The notes: generated by a model from the sequence alone, not told the origin. DNA of 64,000 nt from Gymnothorax reevesii (GCA_029721435.1 CM056573.1:1218501-1282500); one strand, 5' to 3'. Positions 34,600 through 47,392 are shown, numbered from the stretch's first letter. A program made the numbers and translations.

Positions 34600-34900
34600 A
34601 CTGGACACATGGCCAGTTGTGACACTACGCATACAAGGTAAGCGCTGTCAGTGCTTGCAAAACACAGGGCCAAATGCAGTCAAGATGATGAATAGCTCTG
34701 AATATAATGGTACTTTGGCACAAAACCTGCTGGCCTCTGTCAGAAAGCCTAAGATTTGGAGAAATATCACCTTCTAATCTGACAATGACCCAAGGGCACA
34801 TCCAAGCTGACCAAGCCATGGTTTCATAGGAAGATCAAACCCTGTTAGAGCTAAGACTTCAGCCCCGGAGAAAATATATGATAGGACCTTCAGAGAGCTG
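34600..34900 (+). mobile_element. Tc1-like transposase remnant
   Basis: The + strand reads LAQNLLASVRKPKIWRNITF (stop) SDNDPRAHPS, matching the stretch around the second catalytic Asp of a Tc1 transposase (...FQ-DNDPKHTS...). It is interrupted by stops, and the expected SPDLNPIE block is not recognisable downstream. No TIRs were seen. Confidence 0.65.
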
Positions 34901-35127
34901 TATGCAGGTGACCCCTCAGCAGTTTGTGCAAAAAAATGACCTTTTTACTCTAGAAAGAGCTGAAAACAATTCCAAAATCTTGGTGTGGTTAGTTGATACG
35001 GCTATACTCAGGAAGACTTGCTGCAGTAATGAGTGTTTCACCTTGTGCACAGCCTCTTGACAGCTCAAGTCCGTTGGCGGATGTCTACATTAGTGCACAC
35101 TTATATCTCCGTCGAAGTGCGTAAATG

Positions 35128-35180
35128 AACCCTAACCCTAACCTTAACCCTGACCCCTAACCTAACCCTTCCCCTAACCA
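35128..35180. repeat. Telomere-like CCCTAA-rich tract
   Basis: About 50 bases of irregular CCCTAA/CCTAACC words. It is an interstitial, degenerate telomere-like simple repeat rather than a chromosome end; unique-looking sequence continues on both sides. Confidence 0.85.
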
Positions 35181-35984
35181 GAGTCCTTATCCTAATCCCT
35201 TCAAATCGACTGCCGTAGGAAAAATGGCCTCTCTCTAGACACTGCGTATTTTTTTGGGGTTAAGTTTGGAGAACCGTGAGAACTAGACCTTAACCCCCCG
35301 CAGGAATAATTTTAATCTATTTGCAATTTTCACATTTGTTGGCACCATTACATGCTTCCATCGGCCTTGTTCGTAAGAAGTATAAAGGACACACGGTCCT
35401 TTATAAGAGCTCAGAGTCACCCTTCGGCTGATGTGCGACTGAAGTGGGTTGATGTTTCTTTGTGGAACATTGTATTAAATTTAATTCATCCTATGCACAG
35501 AAACCAAAACGGGATCCTTTGCGACTCAAAATATGTCAATTGGCCGGTGGATGGGTGAAACTTTTTTGGACACAAGGACGAGGTATTTATATTTCAGTTG
35601 CTTGAAGTTTTTTTTTAATTATGGAAAAAAATCTCTCCAAGATTCAGAGCTACAACACCATGTGCTAATCTGGCTGGATGGAAAATCTATGCAAACATTT
35701 TTAGAGCCACGACCCGCACAGATTCCTATAGCGACCACCACTGACATTTCTTAAATTATCTATGGCCTTTGGATGGTTAGTGTAACATGGTCCGCCCTCC
35801 CCCAAGACCACAGTATGTCAGAGTTGGATTTTGGCTGTGGAGAATGGTACTTTAAATTATTTAAGGCAATACCACTTCAGGCGCTCCTTTATGAAAAAAA
35901 TACTATTGTTCAAAATGATAGTTCCCCTATAGTTCTGTGCATTATGGTAAATTGCTGGCATTTTCTCCACCATTATTATAACCA

Positions 35985-36640
35985 TCTTAACATTATATTG
36001 ACCAGTAATACTATTGTACTGCTGACCATAGTAATACTATAGTTTTGTTAACTATAGTAATATGTACTATACTACCGCTAACCATAATAATATTTTAGTC
36101 GTGTGAACTATATGACACTGTTGACCATGGTCATATTTCAGTGGTTTGGACTATAATAATACAATGGCACTACTGACTAGTGATGCTATAGTAACATGGA
36201 CAAGAGTTACACTTTGATACTGCAGATTATAGTAATACTGTAGTTGTTGGCATAAGTAAAAACTATGGTAATACTAGTTGTAATGCGATAAGACTATGCA
36301 AAGTTGCACTATGAGAGCTACAGAAAGTAAAGCTACAATAATGCAGCAGTCACAGTGCAAAAGCAATAATGACACTGGTTGTGTACAGTAGTACTACAGT
36401 CTACTGCAGGGCCAGGGCAATACTGTGGTTATGCCAGTAGTGCTACTACGGTTGCATTATGTAGGTTATAGTAATACTGTAGTTATACAAGCTTAATATA
36501 ATATAATATAGTAATATTATAGTTCTACTCCTAAATGCTGTATTATTACTGTAGTTACAATGTGACTGCTGTGGCATTACAGTAGTAATACTATGCAAAC
36601 TATAGTAATATTGTGGTTACACTATGCGCACAATGGTGAT
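35985..36640. repeat. Degenerate array of CTATAGTAATACT-type words
   Basis: The words ACTATAGTAATA, TATAGTAATACTGTAGTT and close variants recur irregularly for about 650 bp, with a short (ATAAT) run near 36498. It ends directly at the left TIR of the next Tc1 element. No coding capacity. Confidence 0.85.
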
Positions 36641-36643
36641 ATA

Positions 36644-38241
36644 CAACCCCAAATCCGAAATGGTTGGGATGAAGTGTAAATTGTGAATAAAATCAAATGC
36701 AATGACTTTCCGATCACATGAGCCAATATGTTATTTACAATAGAACATAGATAATATCAAAAATTATGAAACTGAGACATTTTACATTTTCATCCACAAA
36801 ATGAGCTTATTTCAAATTTTCTGGCTGCAACAGGTCTAAAAAAGTTGGGACACAGGCAAAGAAGGTCTGAAAAGCAGTTGATATATAAGAGAATGAGCTG
36901 AAAGAACATTTATCAAGTAATTAAGTTAACTGGCATCAGGTGTGTAACATGATTGGCTATAAAAGGGATGTCTTAGAGAGGCTGAGTCTCTCAGAAGTAA
37001 AGATGGCCAGAGGCTCTCCAACCTGTGAAGGTTTGCGTAAAAGAATTGTGGAATACTTTAAAAACAATGTTCCTCAACGTCAAATTGCAAAGGCTTTGAA
37101 GGTCTCATCATCGACCGTGCATAACATCATCAAAAAATTCAGAGAAACTGGAAAAATCTCTGTGCGTAAGGGACAAGGCCAAAGACCTTTACTGGATGCC
37201 TGTGATCTTCGGGCCCTCAGACGCCACTGCATCACTCACCGGCATGATTCTGTCATTGACATTACTAAATAGGCCCAGGAACACTTCAAGAAACCACTGT
37301 CTGTAAACACAGTCCACTGTGCCATTCACAGATGCCACCTAAAACTCTATCATGGAAAAAGGAAGCCATTGTTGAGAATAATCCAGAAGCGCTGCTGTGT
37401 TCTGTGGGCCAAGGCTCATTTAAAATGGACTGTAGCAAAGTGGAAAAGTGTCCTGTGGTCAGACGAGTCCAAATTTGACATTCTTGTTGGAAATCATGGG
37501 TGTTGTTTCCTCCGAGCTAAAGAGGAGAAAGACCACCCCTCCTGTTATCAGCGTTCAATTCAAAAGCCAGCATCTCTGATGATGGGGATGCATTAATGCA
37601 TATGATGTGGGACACTTGCATGTTTTATAAAGTACCATGAATACTGAAAGGTATATAAAGGTTTTAGAGCAACATATGCTCCCCTCCAGACAACATCTAT
37701 TCCAGGGAAGGCCCTGTGTATTTCAGCAGGACAATGCAAAACCACATACTGCAGCTATTACAACAGCATGGCTTCGTAGTAGAAGAGTCCGTGTGCTTAA
37801 CTGGCCTGCCTGCAGTCCTGATCTTTCACCGACTGAGAACATTTGGTGCATAATTAAACGAAAAGTCCGTCAAAGGAGACCCAAAACTCTCCAGCAGCTG
37901 GAAGCCTGTATTATACAAGAGTAGGATCAAATTCCAATGGCTAAACTCAAGAAACTTGTCTCCTCAATGCCCAGACGCCTCCGCTCTGTGTTAAAAAAAG
38001 AAGGGATGCTACACCATGGTAAGCAGGCCCTGTCCCCACTTTTCTGACAGCTGTAGCAGCCAGCAAATTTGAAATGAGCTCATTTTGAGGATAAAATTGT
38101 AAAATTCCTCAGTTTCAACATTTGCTGTGTTATCGTTGTTCTACTGCGAATAAAATACTGGCTGGTGTGATTTGAAAGTCATTGCGTTTTGATTTTATTC
38201 ACAATTTACACTTTGTCCCAACTATTTCGGAATTGGGATTA
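36644..38241 (+). mobile_element. Degraded Tc1-like transposon with ~215-bp inverted repeats
   Basis: The 1598-bp element is flanked by TA at 36642-36643 and 38242-38243. The ends are imperfect inverted repeats extending about 215 bp (36644-36858 versus 38027-38241). A TTGGGA-type motif recurs at the outer and inner edge of each (for example AAAAAAGTTGGGACA near 36838), an IR/DR-like layout. It lies in the GPR68 upstream intergenic region. Confidence 0.9.
37003..38046 (+). pseudogene. Tc1-like transposase pseudogene
   Basis: It begins MARGSPTCEGLRKRIVEYFK, with a helix-turn-helix (VPQRQIAKALKVSSSTVHNI). The frame is broken by a stop at 37270-37272 and resumes in the same phase with the first catalytic block (LWSDESKF, about 37468-37491). 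It then shifts frame before 37637. The second phase carries FQQDNAKPHTA (about 37727-37759) and SPDLSPTENIW (about 37815-37847), so all three DDE positions are still recognisable. The C-terminal tail ends near 38046. One nonsense codon and at least one frameshift make this copy dead. Confidence 0.9.
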
Positions 38242-38243
38242 TA

Positions 38244-41200
38244 CTATGAAATAACTATTAATATAGTTTCATCAGGGCTAATCTGTTCAGACGATCAAGC
38301 CTTTACTTCATGACCGAGGGCCTCCTTTCTGCCCCGAGTGAACAGTTGTATCGGCTTACGCCTCTGGAGCAGCAGCAGCGGCCGGGGAAAGGAAGTCGCA
38401 GGTCGGCTGTCGGTGTAAGAGCGCAAATCCGGGTCCGCGATCTTCAGCGGTCGGGTCAGTGTTAGTGATCTTGTTAAAGATCTTTAGGAGCAGGACAGAA
38501 GTGTTACTCGTCAGCTCATGCTGCAACTTGTTTTATAATTATCTTTTAAAAACTGACCTTCGCTGGAAACGAATACGCGTTATGGGCTAACCTCACACAG
38601 TACCTCACGCAGCTCACTCATGGGTTTGTTCATAGACAATGTCGTGAAACTAAGCGCCGTTTTTCAATTATTTTCACAAATTCACGCCCGAGGCCAGGCA
38701 ATCCCCACTGACCCCATTCTTAATTAGGGCTCTGGGGACAGCGCAACAACTCTCTGCTCACCTTCGTCTGAAATTCTGGTGACATTTATTTGCCCCCCAT
38801 GTCTGCCTCTGATCTCCACGTTTAGTCTCTCATCGCCGATCGACATCGGAGCCGTAATCCCAGCCGCAAACACGAGACTGCAGGGCATTGCCCGGACAGG
38901 AGAAGATCAGCGCAGATCCAGCTTTTCATCAGAAGTATCACCAATCCCCGTGGCAAGTGCTTCACGAAATCCCTTATTTTTGTAAGTTAAAGCGCTGTGC
39001 TAACTGTAATGATGTGCCAGATTTGTGAGTGGTACCCAGGCTGGGAGGAGATCACCCAAGCAGATAATGTCCGTCTAAGTGAAAGCAGAGCCACACTGGG
39101 GCAAAAATCAAGTCAAATTTACCACCGCTTTCGCTGCCCTGTATGGCGAGTGGCGCTCACTGCAGTGTGGAGCGAAACGCGCGCAACACAGCGGATTATC
39201 GAAGATGCTCCTACAGAACTTTCTGCTTGAGCATTAAAATGCAGATCGATGTAGTTCCTTTCTGTGCAGTGGACGTAGCCTACAGCTCATTATATCCGCC
39301 TTATTTTCAGTTGTCTTAACGGACGTAAAACAAGCTAAATGACAGCAAAGCCTTTTGCCTGGTTAGGGTTTGAAATTGGGACTGCAGAACCTCTCTACAC
39401 TGAAATGCATTGGACAACAGCCGTACCCGTAGCAAATGCCAATAATATAACTCCAGTCATCGGCTTACTCCAAGACCATTCAATAAGCATTTTTATATGA
39501 ACTAAGTAAATATATAAACAATATTAATAAATAAGTAAAATTAATTGGCAAGGTTTTGTGAAGTTATAAATTCTTCAACCTGAGCAGCAAGTTTCAAGTT
39601 CTTAGAGTTAATACAAAAATATTAACCCCGGGTATATTCTTTCAAAAATACGGTTGGGGACAATTTTGATAGACTAAAAGCAAAATGGTTGTTTTGACTT
39701 TGCCAATAAATTTACACTCGAGAACAAAATCATTCAGAATTGTGTTGTTTTCGGAAGTTGAACGTCGAAGAATAACTGAAATTCTAAAACTTTCTTCCAG
39801 GAAGTTTGAGAGGAAAAAGTAGCCTATTATACCGGTAAGGGGATAAATATTTTACATTATCACTAGGCTAATATTTACCGGCGAATTACAAGTATTAAGA
39901 CAGAACCACCTGCCGTGCAACCAGGGTCCCAACCCGAGATTCTCACTGATGCTCGCCCAGGATGTCTCGCAGTAGCAGACGCAGTACACTCCGCTGTAAC
40001 ACACTATATACTGAATCCAGTATTTTGATGCAGGATAAAGAAGCTTCAGAAAAACTGGAACTAATATTAGAGACAGCAATACTCAGAGACACGTGCGCAT
40101 TGTTGGAACTGTCCTATTCTCAAGTGATATACTTCAATCAAAGAGACGATTTAAAGATTGATGTCATAAATAACATTTATCATCTGAAGTAACAAAATGA
40201 TCATAAATAATGTATCAGTTACCTTGTTCTTCGTGCCATCTACAACGGTAATTCACTGGAGTGACGCTCCATTTCGCGTCCAGCAGTCAATTGGCGGAAG
40301 ATCGACTGGCGTAAGTCTCTAAAATAATCTGAATTCACATTGACCGCGGCCACTGTCGGCTTCGCCAAGCGGCGCTCCGCGCTAAAACAGGGCGCCGTAA
40401 GGAAGACCTGACCGACAGGGACTGTTTGAAAGGGTTAAATCCTTTCTACAAAATCAGTAAATTCGAGGATCGTCATTTTGAAATCTTGCCTGAAAAACTT
40501 TGACAATCTTCAAACGCTGTGATGTAACGTTACACTTCAAATGCGCGACAGTCGCACCGTCTTGACTCTTATTTGTTGCACGGAGCAGACAGTTGAGTCC
40601 CCGTGTGCCAAGATCCTCCGACCGAAAATAAAGCTGCGGGCGAACGGGCCGGGATCCACCGTCTTCAGACGTATGTCATGCGCAAGTCAACAATACGCGT
40701 GCAAATATTACCAACGTGTGCAGCCAAAAAAAACTGGAGAGCGAGAGATGAACTGGAGTATTATTGGAGTCAAAAACCATGTTGCCGAATCGCGAAAGGG
40801 AGGGAATCCGGATCTGACAGATGGGAATGTGAGGAATGCAACAGCCGTCGTTTGCCAAGAGCAGCAGAGTTTGAAGGAAGCAATAAAACACTAATGTTTT
40901 TACAACATTTGATCAGTAATGGCATGAAAACATTAATGCTGAAGTGCAAGTACAAAGCTTCGCGCCCTACACTTAATATTTCAGAATAATGCGGACGGAA
41001 AAACAATATTTCAGCAATATCAAAATGCACGCGCCAAAGCCGGAGCATGTTGGCATCTTAAGCGCGTGATAATATTCATGATCCAGCGCAGACGCACCTC
41101 GATCCCCCTCCCGGGCGCAGAGCATCAGTCAGTCGGCAGGTGATCTGGTGTCATTATCCGCCAGCGGGGAGGGTCCCGCTGATCAGGATTTGGCTTCTCA

Positions 41201-41899
41201 AACCAGGAAGAGCAAAGGCGCGAGCGCACGGGTGACCCCAGATTACATTACATACAACTCCTGTCCTGGGCGGGCGCAGCGCGCTGAAGTTGTCGTTTCT
41301 CCGTTCAGTCTCCGCCGCCCCACAAGTGAATTCTGAGAAACGCTTCGATGATCGACGGATCTCATTTAGAGAGCCGTGATGAATCATCTCTGATTGACTC
41401 GCCAATACAAAACTGCTCTTTATCCCACGCGCAAACCCAACATTAAAAATTGGCGACTTGAAATGACATGGTTTTGCTGCATAAGTTCAATTTGCATGAC
41501 ATTAATCTCTTAAAATCTAGCTTTTTACTTAGATTTAGGCTTAGATAGTAGGCTCAAAATCAGAAAATGCAATCCGTTTCAAGTTGTTGAATAATGTCAC
41601 ATACTAGCCTACCTATTCTGTATGAGCTGGATACAGCGCTTCACAGAAGCTGCATCACAATTACATCGAGGGAAATATTCAATGTTTTCATGGTCGCAGC
41701 ATTACACTAAATGGAATATATCTTGATCCACTAGCATTTAAAATAAGTCTGAAGTACCACAGGTTTGAATATGGCAGCTGCATTTGACGGACCCACATAA
41801 AGCTCCGCAGGTTTCAAGGGGTTAAAAATGACTGCAGACAGGATAGTGTGTGTCCGTACCGACGCCGTTTTCATCATATACATGTGCCAGCAATGCAAA
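38244..41899. other. Intergenic; CpG-richer stretch near 40.2-41.35 kb
   Basis: No coding exon was recognised. From about 40250 to 41350 CG dinucleotides are much more frequent than in neighbouring intergenic DNA (for example GCGGGCGAACGGGCCGGGAT near 40636). A shorter CpG-rich patch lies at 38340-38450. Either could be a promoter or 5' UTR exon for GPR68 on the - strand; I have no splice evidence. Confidence 0.3.
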
Positions 41900-41933
41900 G
41901 ACAAATACCATATTTTATATATCTTTATTACAA

Positions 41934-41939
41934 AGGTTG
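41934..41939 (-). promoter_or_regulatory. CCDC88C: Candidate polyadenylation signal for CCDC88C
   Basis: AATAAA on the - strand in the context TTTGTAATAAAGATATATAA, about 2.2 kb beyond the CCDC88C stop codon. A nearer alternative AATAAA lies at 42233-42238. I cannot tell which is used. Confidence 0.4.
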
Positions 41940-44137
41940 CAATAGTTCTAAAAACAAAAAGAACAAAAGGCTCCATCCCTCGATAATCCACTTAACACGA
42001 AGACTCCGTTGACAGAAAAAGTACAATCATTTTACAATTTAACAGGCTTAGAGGGAAATGATATTCCGACAGTAATTAAAATAATTATTCTTAGTGTTAA
42101 AATGATTCTCAAATGATGTCCTACAAGTTGTTCTGCTGTGATGTATACAGTAGTTCTGCACAGTCGGACGCACTGAATAAAGAAGCCACTGCTGAAAATT
42201 TACAAATTCAGTAGACAAACAGGAAATTCCTTTTTATTGCTTAATTATTGTCTGATAAAAATGCACTAGTCCACTAAAACACAATTCCGTATAATAGTCA
42301 AGATGACAGGTGCGTTTTCCTCTCGAATTTTTACAGGGGCATCAATCTCGAAAAGCAACAAACAGTCCTGCGAGACCAAGGAAAGGTCTTTGGAAAATAC
42401 TGAATAACCTCCAGTTTGAATTTAATTTCTTCTTCATTGGGGTCCGTCAACAAATTGGAAACAGGATGTTGCCGTCAAATGGCCTTCATATGGGCAAATG
42501 GACTCGGTTTCCAAAGAAAAGGGGTCTCTGCAGTAAAACATTCATAAAAAGCCACAACTGTTGTGCATTCAAATACATGTTTTGCTTTTGCTTTTCTTCA
42601 ATCAGTCTGGTTAAAAAATGTTTTTGTTGCAATTTTCTTCAATCAGTCTGGTTAAAAGATGTTTTTGTTGCAATCACTCGTGATAATGATCTTGCATCTG
42701 ATCAATAATTCAGCGAGGCATTGCACATCCCTTTAGGTGATACAATACTCGAGTGTCATTTGCCGAGAAGCAATGGCGTACAACTGAGCATAAGAGGGAG
42801 TCAGTTTACTGCTGGGTAATTCACAGGGCATTCAACACCCATTTGAGTGATGCAAATGCAAGCGCTTCATATGCAGAGAACCAACCGCGTGGCCAAAACG
42901 CAAGATGAGTATTGCTGAGCAAGGGCTCAGTAAACAGCTGTATCCATTAAACGCATACTGTCAGCTTCATCAGTGAGGCCAGCTCAGCGAATGAGGAGGA
43001 AAGAGCCCATTTCTGTTTCCAATTCATCTGCCTTGACCGTAACAATAAATACTATTTTTCCACTGAGGGTATGGGGACCAACGTGAATCGTGTTGCAACA
43101 CAAACAAAATATGGAAAAGGGAATGAAATGACAGAAAATCCCACACACAACATAAATATAACAGAACGCTCTATAGTGTCAAACCAGTTTCTAATCCATT
43201 AAATGTTTAGTGCTTTCCGAATGCATTCAAATACCTCTCCGAGTCAACGAGTACAATTTAAACAAATCCTTCAGTAGCCTACAACATTCACCGGGGCCGT
43301 GCACGGGGATCATAGTGCTTGGGGAAGGGGGACTGTTTGAAAAAGCAGAACAAAAACACGCATCTTCCAGTTGGCGCCAATTGAGGGCCTTCAAAAGCTG
43401 CGGTGGAACGTGCGCAAAGTTTGTCAAACAGAGGTTACCCGCACAGAGCAAGAAAAGCTCAGAGTAGAAAGATTGTTCTTGACAGAGAAGCTCATTTCCA
43501 GGAATCCCAGGCTAAGGGTGGCTAAAGAGATGGAACGACCACTGTTCACCGCTTCCCAAACAACGGAGGCTGTAATTACCGAGCATCGATGGGAGTGGCA
43601 CCTCTTCTTGTTTACCCAAACTTTCTGTTTTTCTGATCCAGAATAGAACTTGGCCAGAGTAACACTCCTGCAGGCGATGAGCTGCAAATAAGAGCTATAA
43701 GCAGAGAGAGATCGGAATTATGATGGTTTCCAGTTTGATGCCTCACGGTTATTCGTCTTCATCTTGCTATTCGTCACAACCGCCCATCATTTCACTATCT
43801 AATGCATTCTCCATGAGTCTAGCAGCCGCATTTAAGATGACCCAAGAAGCTCGCGCGGCTATCAGGGGTTAAAGTAGCTGTGCTTTAACATTAAAGGTGC
43901 TGAGAGACTGAGGCGAGTGATGCGACCTGGATAGTTCTAGAAATAGTCACATCAGCTTTATCCAGGCCAAGCACAGTAATGTCCAGTAAAAGAAATGCTT
44001 CCAGTCGGTGACCATGAGGTCTCTCAGTCTGTGCTCTTTGGGCAAAGCAGAACAACGTTTAAACATAAACAGTGTTTTCTGCACTACTGCGGCAGGTGCG
44101 ACTAAGAGCAGGGCGATGTGAACAGGGCGGGGCTCCG
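41934..44137 (-). other. CCDC88C: Putative CCDC88C 3' UTR
   Basis: Sequence between the stop codon and the candidate poly(A) signal, without recognisable transposons, which fits a 3' UTR. It contains a 40-nt direct repeat (CTTCAATCAGTCTGGTTAAA at about 42596 and 42639). The extent is inferred. Confidence 0.4.
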
Positions 44138-45028
44138 CTACACACACCCGTACTCGTACCACACGGTCTGGGGGTCGTTATTGGGGTCCGGGGACGCTGG
44201 CGTGCTCGTCGGGTACTCCTCCACACTGCAGTTACCCCCACCGCCCCCCTCCCACTTCTTAATGAGGGGCGACTCCGCCGGTAGGGCCTCTGGGATTGGT
44301 TCCTTGTCGTCCTGACGCTGGGCTGGCACCGCCCGGACCGGCGTAACCATGGCAACCTCCCCGCGGTGCTGGGATGTCCCGGTGCGGCGCGAGGCGTAGC
44401 GGTCTCGGGCGGCAGGAGTGGAGGACAGAGACAGTGAAGAGGAGTGGTGCTGCGGAGCGGTGAGGTGATCTTCCCTGGACGGGACGAGCGACAGGCGGCA
44501 GGGAGCCGAGTCTCCAGGCTGGGGGTGCACAGAGCCGGCCAAGATGGCCGACTGCGGCCTCTCCCGCGGCGTGGACCCCACCCTCCTGGCCACGCCCGTG
44601 TCGCTCCGCCCCTCATCCCCTGTAGGCCACGCCCCTCCACCCCCCTCTGGCCTGTAGCCGTCGGGCCCGGTGGAGCGCAGGAGGTCGGCTGACGCGAGAC
44701 TGAAGGTCCGGCTCAGGCCCCCCTTCGACCCGCTGGGGGGCCCCTGGTGCTGGGGAGGGGCCCGGACCCCGCTGCCCGGCCGGTTAGGGAGTGTTTGTGA
44801 GTGGCAGGCGGGAGAAGCTGAGGCAGGTTGGCGGACACTGGGCTTGACGGTTTGGCCCGGTTTGAGGGCACGGGAGTCACCAGGGGGCGTGGCCTTCACC
44901 GTGGGGGTGACGTAACTGGTGGGAGTCTTGGCTCCGTCTCTCAGGGGAGTGGGCCGCCCGGTACCGGGCCACTCTCCGACCTTACAGAAGAAGTCCGTCA
45001 TCAGGTCTTCGCGGCTGGCAGTCTGCAC
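44138..45028 (-). CDS. CCDC88C: CCDC88C (DAPLE) terminal coding exon
   Basis: DAPLE is a large cytoplasmic coiled-coil protein that binds Dishevelled and activates G-alpha-i in non-canonical Wnt signalling. This last exon starts after an acceptor (CCTCTCCCACCCAG) at 45028 in phase 0, as the previous exon demands. It encodes 296 residues of low-complexity, Ser/Pro-rich tail. Recognisable blocks are VQTASREDLMTDFF at the start, LKPGQTVKPSVR, RTFSLASADLLRSTGP, and the end DPQTVWYEYGCV followed by a stop (44138-44140). The Gly-Cys-Val terminus is the known PDZ-binding motif for Dishevelled. A long antisense frame and an alternative-frame ORF overlap here because of the GC-rich sequence; both are shadows. 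Confidence 0.96.
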   Translation of the reverse strand: MQTASREDLMTDFFCKVGEWPGTGRPTPLRDGAKTPTSYVTPTVKATPPGDSRALKPGQTVKPSVRQPASASPACHSQTLPNRPGSGVRAPPQHQGPPSGSKGGLSRTFSLASADLLRSTGPDGYRPEGGGGAWPTGDEGRSDTGVARRVGSTPRERPQSAILAGSVHPQPGDSAPCRLSLVPSREDHLTAPQHHSSSLSLSSTPAARDRYASRRTGTSQHRGEVAMVTPVRAVPAQRQDDKEPIPEALPAESPLIKKWEGGGGGNCSVEEYPTSTPASPDPNNDPQTVWYEYGCV

Positions 45029-47392
45029 CTGGGTGGGAGAGGAGGAGAGATCAGCACATAAATCACAGTACACTACAGTTACACAACCTCAAACTCCCTT
45101 CGACAGACACTTACAGTTAGGGAGGATATCGGTGTGTATCAGGAAGTGTCAGCAGAACTCTGTGGTAATCAGCCTGTGACTGACCATGCGATAAACAGCA
45201 CGACCTCATCAGACCGTGCAGGTTAGTTCCACCTGGACGATTTACCTTTCCACATTTCTGTCATGGACCAATGTGCTGCGTCACCAGCATTAGCGCCCCC
45301 TACTGTACAGTGTGCTCTAACGGTGAGCACTGAACATGGGGTTTACAGGTTAGATTAAACCTCAGGAGGCCAGAAAGCTGGACAGGTTGACTGGCAGACA
45401 CTGTGCGCATTGGACACACCTCTTGCCAAGCAGATGAGCAGATGTGCGCGATGAGTAACGACACAGGAGGAGGAAAGAAGATCTGACTCCAGCTGAGAAT
45501 AAAGGTTTGGAATTAACTTTGTGGTTGAAAGTTATCGTCTGTTCTGCAGAGGTAGATTTTATGGATGCTTGTACCAATACATTTAAAGGCTGAGATTTCA
45601 CCAGTAGCTGCTAACAATCTTAGCCACCCAGTAGAAAACTGAGGAGTATAATAATAATGATCATAATTCAGCGAATAAAGAAATCTGAGTAATTTGATTC
45701 TGCTTCATTGTGTCAATTAAAGTGAAATAATAAAACTGCTTGTTTGAATAGATAAGAGCGACCAGCAAGCAAGGAGCCCAACCAGTTAGCTAGACGTATA
45801 AAGAAGTTAGCGGGGCAACATCGGTGCTTAGCGGTAATATTATGTAACGTTAAGTCATCCAAGTCAGTCAGTGACCCAGTGAAAGGTGCACGAGCAATGA
45901 AGCTAGCTAGCTTATTTTATCCTTAGGTCATTTATCCCTGTGTCTCGTGTTTGAGGGAAGAAATAAAAAAATAATAGTTTCTTTGCTACATCCAATATTT
46001 CATTTATTCATGTCCATCAAACAGGGGAACAGTGCTTTGTTTTCACAAACTTTGGTTGTCGTCGCCAACAGTTTTTAGCATTTTATGCCAATATTGATCA
46101 GTCATAATATGGGCAGGTAGTAAGCTAACCGGTCAAGTTGAAGATACGAGTCCTCAATTTGTTAGCTACCTAGTTTTGGGCATGTCTCTCGATTGCTATA
46201 GTTCATGTAGTTTTTATTTTTTTTTCAGGGTGGGATGGGTTTTACGGGGGTGGGGGGTGGGGTTTGGGTCCTTTATTACTTAAGACCAGCCCAGAGAGGG
46301 GACAAAAAAAAATAAGGTTGAGATGGGGAAATACACAGACACACAGAGATGGATAAATACTCAAACAGAGATAGTGAGTGAGATGGACAGAAAGACAGAT
46401 GGGGATTAGGGGACTGACATAAGGCAGGATTTCAGGTTCTCTGACATTTTTGGGGGGGGGGTCTCATTCCTCCATAGGATAGTCCCCCCAGGAATCCGTG
46501 ATTCCGCGATCGCGGAATTTACCGCAGATTTCAAAGCCCTCCGCGGAAATCAAAGCAGTCCGCGGAATATAGGGCGAGGTGCAGAATTTTATATTTTACA
46601 TGTATTTTTCATCCCGGCCGCTAGATTTTGCGGTCAGATAAACGGGATCTAAGACTCACTGCTGGTGCTGCCGGCTACGGAAACTGATTTTTTTTCTGCT
46701 GTATGCAGCATAAACTATAAAAAAATATGGACGCAGCACCCTGAATTGAAAAAAGAAGCCCATGTGGAAGTACCGTAGAATGCCATTCTATTTAATGGCC
46801 AGCAGATGGCGGCGTCAGTGGTTGCAGAAAGAACTTCAATGCAATAGAAGTCTATGAGAAAATGATCCTACTTTCCGACCTGATTTTTAATTTAAATAAT
46901 GATTTTTCACACCATTTTATGTTAGCTATAGCAAGTTTCAGGTTTCCTTCGATATATCATGACATTCATTTTCGTGAATTATGGTCCCATATAAACTAGA
47001 ATAAAGTATAAAGCCAGAATATGCTGCTGGGGCATCCGTATCCTCTGGTCCCCGTCCGATACGGTCAGATCCAGAGCCACGTTCCTCCCCGGATCTTCGA
47101 TTCACTTCTTCATCTTCGAACCAGTGGGTGACATCACGGTAGCTTCATCCATCTTTTTATACAGTCTATGGTATGCAGTAACGTTTACAATATCCTGAGG
47201 ATACAGTGAATAGTGTACACTTTGTTTAAATCTTTACTTTGATCTTTGGCACTTGTTCAGTTACTAAGCCTCGTTCACCCATAGTTTGGTGAAATGCTTT
47301 GCACTTTATAAGTTATGAAAATAAATCTGCTCAAGAGGGACAAAAAGAATTGTGATGCTGCTTATTTTATAACCACAATGTCCTTTGTTCAT
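45029..47392. other. CCDC88C intron; diverged interspersed repeats near 46.47-47.17 kb
   Basis: Part of the 8.3-kb last intron (45029-53289). At 46490-46575 there is a small GC-rich palindromic patch (TTCCGCGATCGCGGAA). From about 46735 to 47170 the sequence resembles common fish interspersed DNA (AGCAGATGGCGGCGTCAG, then TTTTTATACAGTCTATGG). No exon was found. Confidence 0.4.

Noticed and set aside
35128..35180. Chromosome end or ancestral fusion point
   Set aside because: Too short and irregular; such CCCTAA-rich words are common simple repeats in fish DNA.
44059..44640. 193-residue Arg/Pro/Ser-rich - strand frame
   Set aside because: Alternative-phase shadow of the CCDC88C terminal exon; it runs past the true stop and resembles no protein.
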